NCBI RefSeq assembly: GCF_003584015.1
Contig: NZ_QXFM01000112.1
Coordinates: forward strand, 55,130 to 119,129
Length of the DNA: 64,000 bases
Source of the DNA: Aurantiacibacter xanthus
GTDB taxonomy: Bacteria; Pseudomonadota; Alphaproteobacteria; Sphingomonadales; Sphingomonadaceae
Reading direction: 5' to 3'
Of this stretch, positions 63,129 through 64,000 are shown piece by piece; the first letter of the stretch is position 1; every line of letters starts with the position of its first letter. The notes under the pieces were generated by a model. The model had not been told where the DNA came from. It was given only the letters and a program-made list of their open reading frames with translations, and did no database searches. A program made the translations under genes and the position numbers.

Positions 63129-63869
63129 TCAGTCCTCGACCCTGGCGGGGGCGACCCGCTCGACATCGCAGGCAAGCCGGTAGCCGCCGCCCCACACGGT
63201 CTGGATCAGCCTGGGATCGCGGCTGTCGGCCTCCATCTTGCGCCGGAGCCGCGAAACCTGATTGTCGACCGCGCGATCGAACAGGTGCGCCTCGCGGCCC
63301 TGCACCATGTCGAGCAGCCGGTCGCGGTCGAGCACCTGACGCGGATGGTCGAGAAAGGCCGAAAGCAGGCGGAACTCGGCGGAGGAGATCGGCACCACGG
63401 TGCCCTCGGGATCGGTCAGGCGGCGCTTGAGCGGATCGAGCAGCCAGCCCTCGAAGGCATAGAGCGCCTCGCTGGCGGGAGCGGCCCCGCCCGAGCGCGC
63501 GGCCCGGCGCAGCACCGAGCGGATGCGCGCGACCAGCTCGCGCGGCTCGAAGGGTTTGACCACATAGTCGTCCGCCCCGATTTCGAGGCCGACGATACGG
63601 TCGGTCGCCTCGCCGCGCGCGGTGAGGAAGATGACCGGCAGATCCTTGCTCTCGGTGAGGTGGCGGCACAGCGAAATGCCGTCCTCGCCCGGCATCATGA
63701 TGTCGAGCAGGACGAGGTCGGGGGTGGTGACGAGCAGCGCCGCGCGGGCCTTGGCCGCGTCGCTCGCCTGCTCGACCAGGAACCCCTGGCGCGACAGATA
63801 GTCGGCCAGGGGCTCTCTCAGGCTGGCTTCATCATCGACCAGCAGCAGCCGGGTCGGCTGGTCGCTCAT
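63129..63869 (-). CDS. OmpR-family response regulator
   Basis: The 246-aa protein has a receiver domain (LLLVDDEASL, phosphorylated Asp in LVLLDIMMPGEDG, FLTARGE, VVKPFEP) and an OmpR/PhoB winged helix (EFRLLSAFLDHPRQVLDRDRLL, VDNQVSRLRRKM, IQTVWGGGYRL). Its start overlaps the stop of the EF-hand gene in ATGA, so the three genes are likely one operon. Confidence 0.95.
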   Translation of the reverse strand: MSDQPTRLLLVDDEASLREPLADYLSRQGFLVEQASDAAKARAALLVTTPDLVLLDIMMPGEDGISLCRHLTESKDLPVIFLTARGEATDRIVGLEIGADDYVVKPFEPRELVARIRSVLRRAARSGGAAPASEALYAFEGWLLDPLKRRLTDPEGTVVPISSAEFRLLSAFLDHPRQVLDRDRLLDMVQGREAHLFDRAVDNQVSRLRRKMEADSRDPRLIQTVWGGGYRLACDVERVAPARVED

Positions 63870-64000
63870 CGCGGGGCGGGGGGCTGCGGACGATCCATGC
63901 CGCGCCGTTCGGGGCGGGCCGCGCGGCGCTCTTCCGCCGTGATCGTGCCGTCTTTGTTGGCGTCGACCGCATCGAAACGGGCGAGCGCGGAGGCCACGAA
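63866..64000 (-). CDS. EF-hand protein, partial (runs off right edge)
   Basis: The last 44 codons are visible. They contain one clear EF-hand calcium loop, FDAVDANKDGTITAEERR, followed by a basic/Pro-rich tail ending DRPQPPAPR. Its stop overlaps the start of the response regulator gene. The N-terminus, and any signal peptide or further EF-hands, are outside the window. Confidence 0.8.
   Translation of the reverse strand, partial: FVASALARFDAVDANKDGTITAEERRAARPERRGMDRPQPPAPR

Noticed and set aside
61807..63183. Open frame (458 codons) on the plus strand
   Set aside because: Antisense to the histidine kinase; His/Gln/Arg-rich composition is typical of shadow frames.

Overview
The window is high-GC, gene-dense chromosomal DNA from an alphaproteobacterium, most likely a sphingomonad (Sphingomonadales, Erythrobacteraceae-like). 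This rests on gene content: an alphaproteobacterial gltBD pair, a short RNase D without HRDC, rnd-lptC-lptA order, a RibA with a decayed RibB-like N-terminus, a PabB-PabC fusion and intracellular PhaZ. I did not assign a genus. I saw no rRNA, tRNA, CRISPR array, transposase or prophage.

Positions 1-26,400 are a surface-polysaccharide locus. It holds an OPX outer-membrane export lipoprotein and an ABC exporter (KpsE-KpsM-KpsT-like). Sugar-nucleotide genes are wecB and wecC (UDP-ManNAc, then UDP-ManNAcA) and rmlACDB (dTDP-L-rhamnose). Glycosyltransferases include two full-length GT2 paralogues near the ends of the locus, a GT4, a CgeB-like/GT2 protein of 890 aa and a GT2/GT4 protein of 917 aa. 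Accessory proteins are an asparagine-synthetase-like protein, a small methyltransferase-like protein, a methyltransferase-like/coiled-coil protein and a DUF5672 protein. The most unusual part is 12.8-17.6 kb. There, three neighbouring proteins of different architecture share a short repeated module of the type W-Y-L-x-x-Y-P-D-V ... H-Y ... G-A-x-E-x-R-x-P-G-P. Two of them are translationally linked to the ABC exporter genes. I infer a docking or length-control system that ties polymerisation to export, analogous in layout (not demonstrably homologous) to the WbdD/WbdA O-antigen ruler.

Positions 26,400-36,000 are core genes: lptA, lptC, rnd, ung and gltD-gltB, with a 544-bp repeat-rich gap at 29,110-29,653. 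Positions 36,000-43,500 hold an acidic membrane protein, an exosortase-A-type glycosyltransferase next to an O-glycosylation-ligase-like membrane protein with a tiny coupled gene, phaZ and an ABC exporter. Positions 43,500-54,000 hold an M13 peptidase, uppP, two small lipoproteins, recQ, an SPFH protein with a ribbon-helix-helix partner, a beta-helix protein, a DksA-type zinc finger, ribA and xthA, plus a candidate minus-strand small RNA with its own promoter and terminator.

Positions 54,000-64,000 are housekeeping genes: lolA, rpmG, arfB, a pseudouridine synthase, an aminotransferase overlapping pabBC, a HerA-like ATPase, a zinc-ribbon membrane protein, a histidine kinase/response regulator pair and, at the edge, an EF-hand protein. 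Several intergenic repeats (a two-hairpin element in two inverted copies, and GAGCTTGTCGAAG-type elements) are scattered in the right two thirds.
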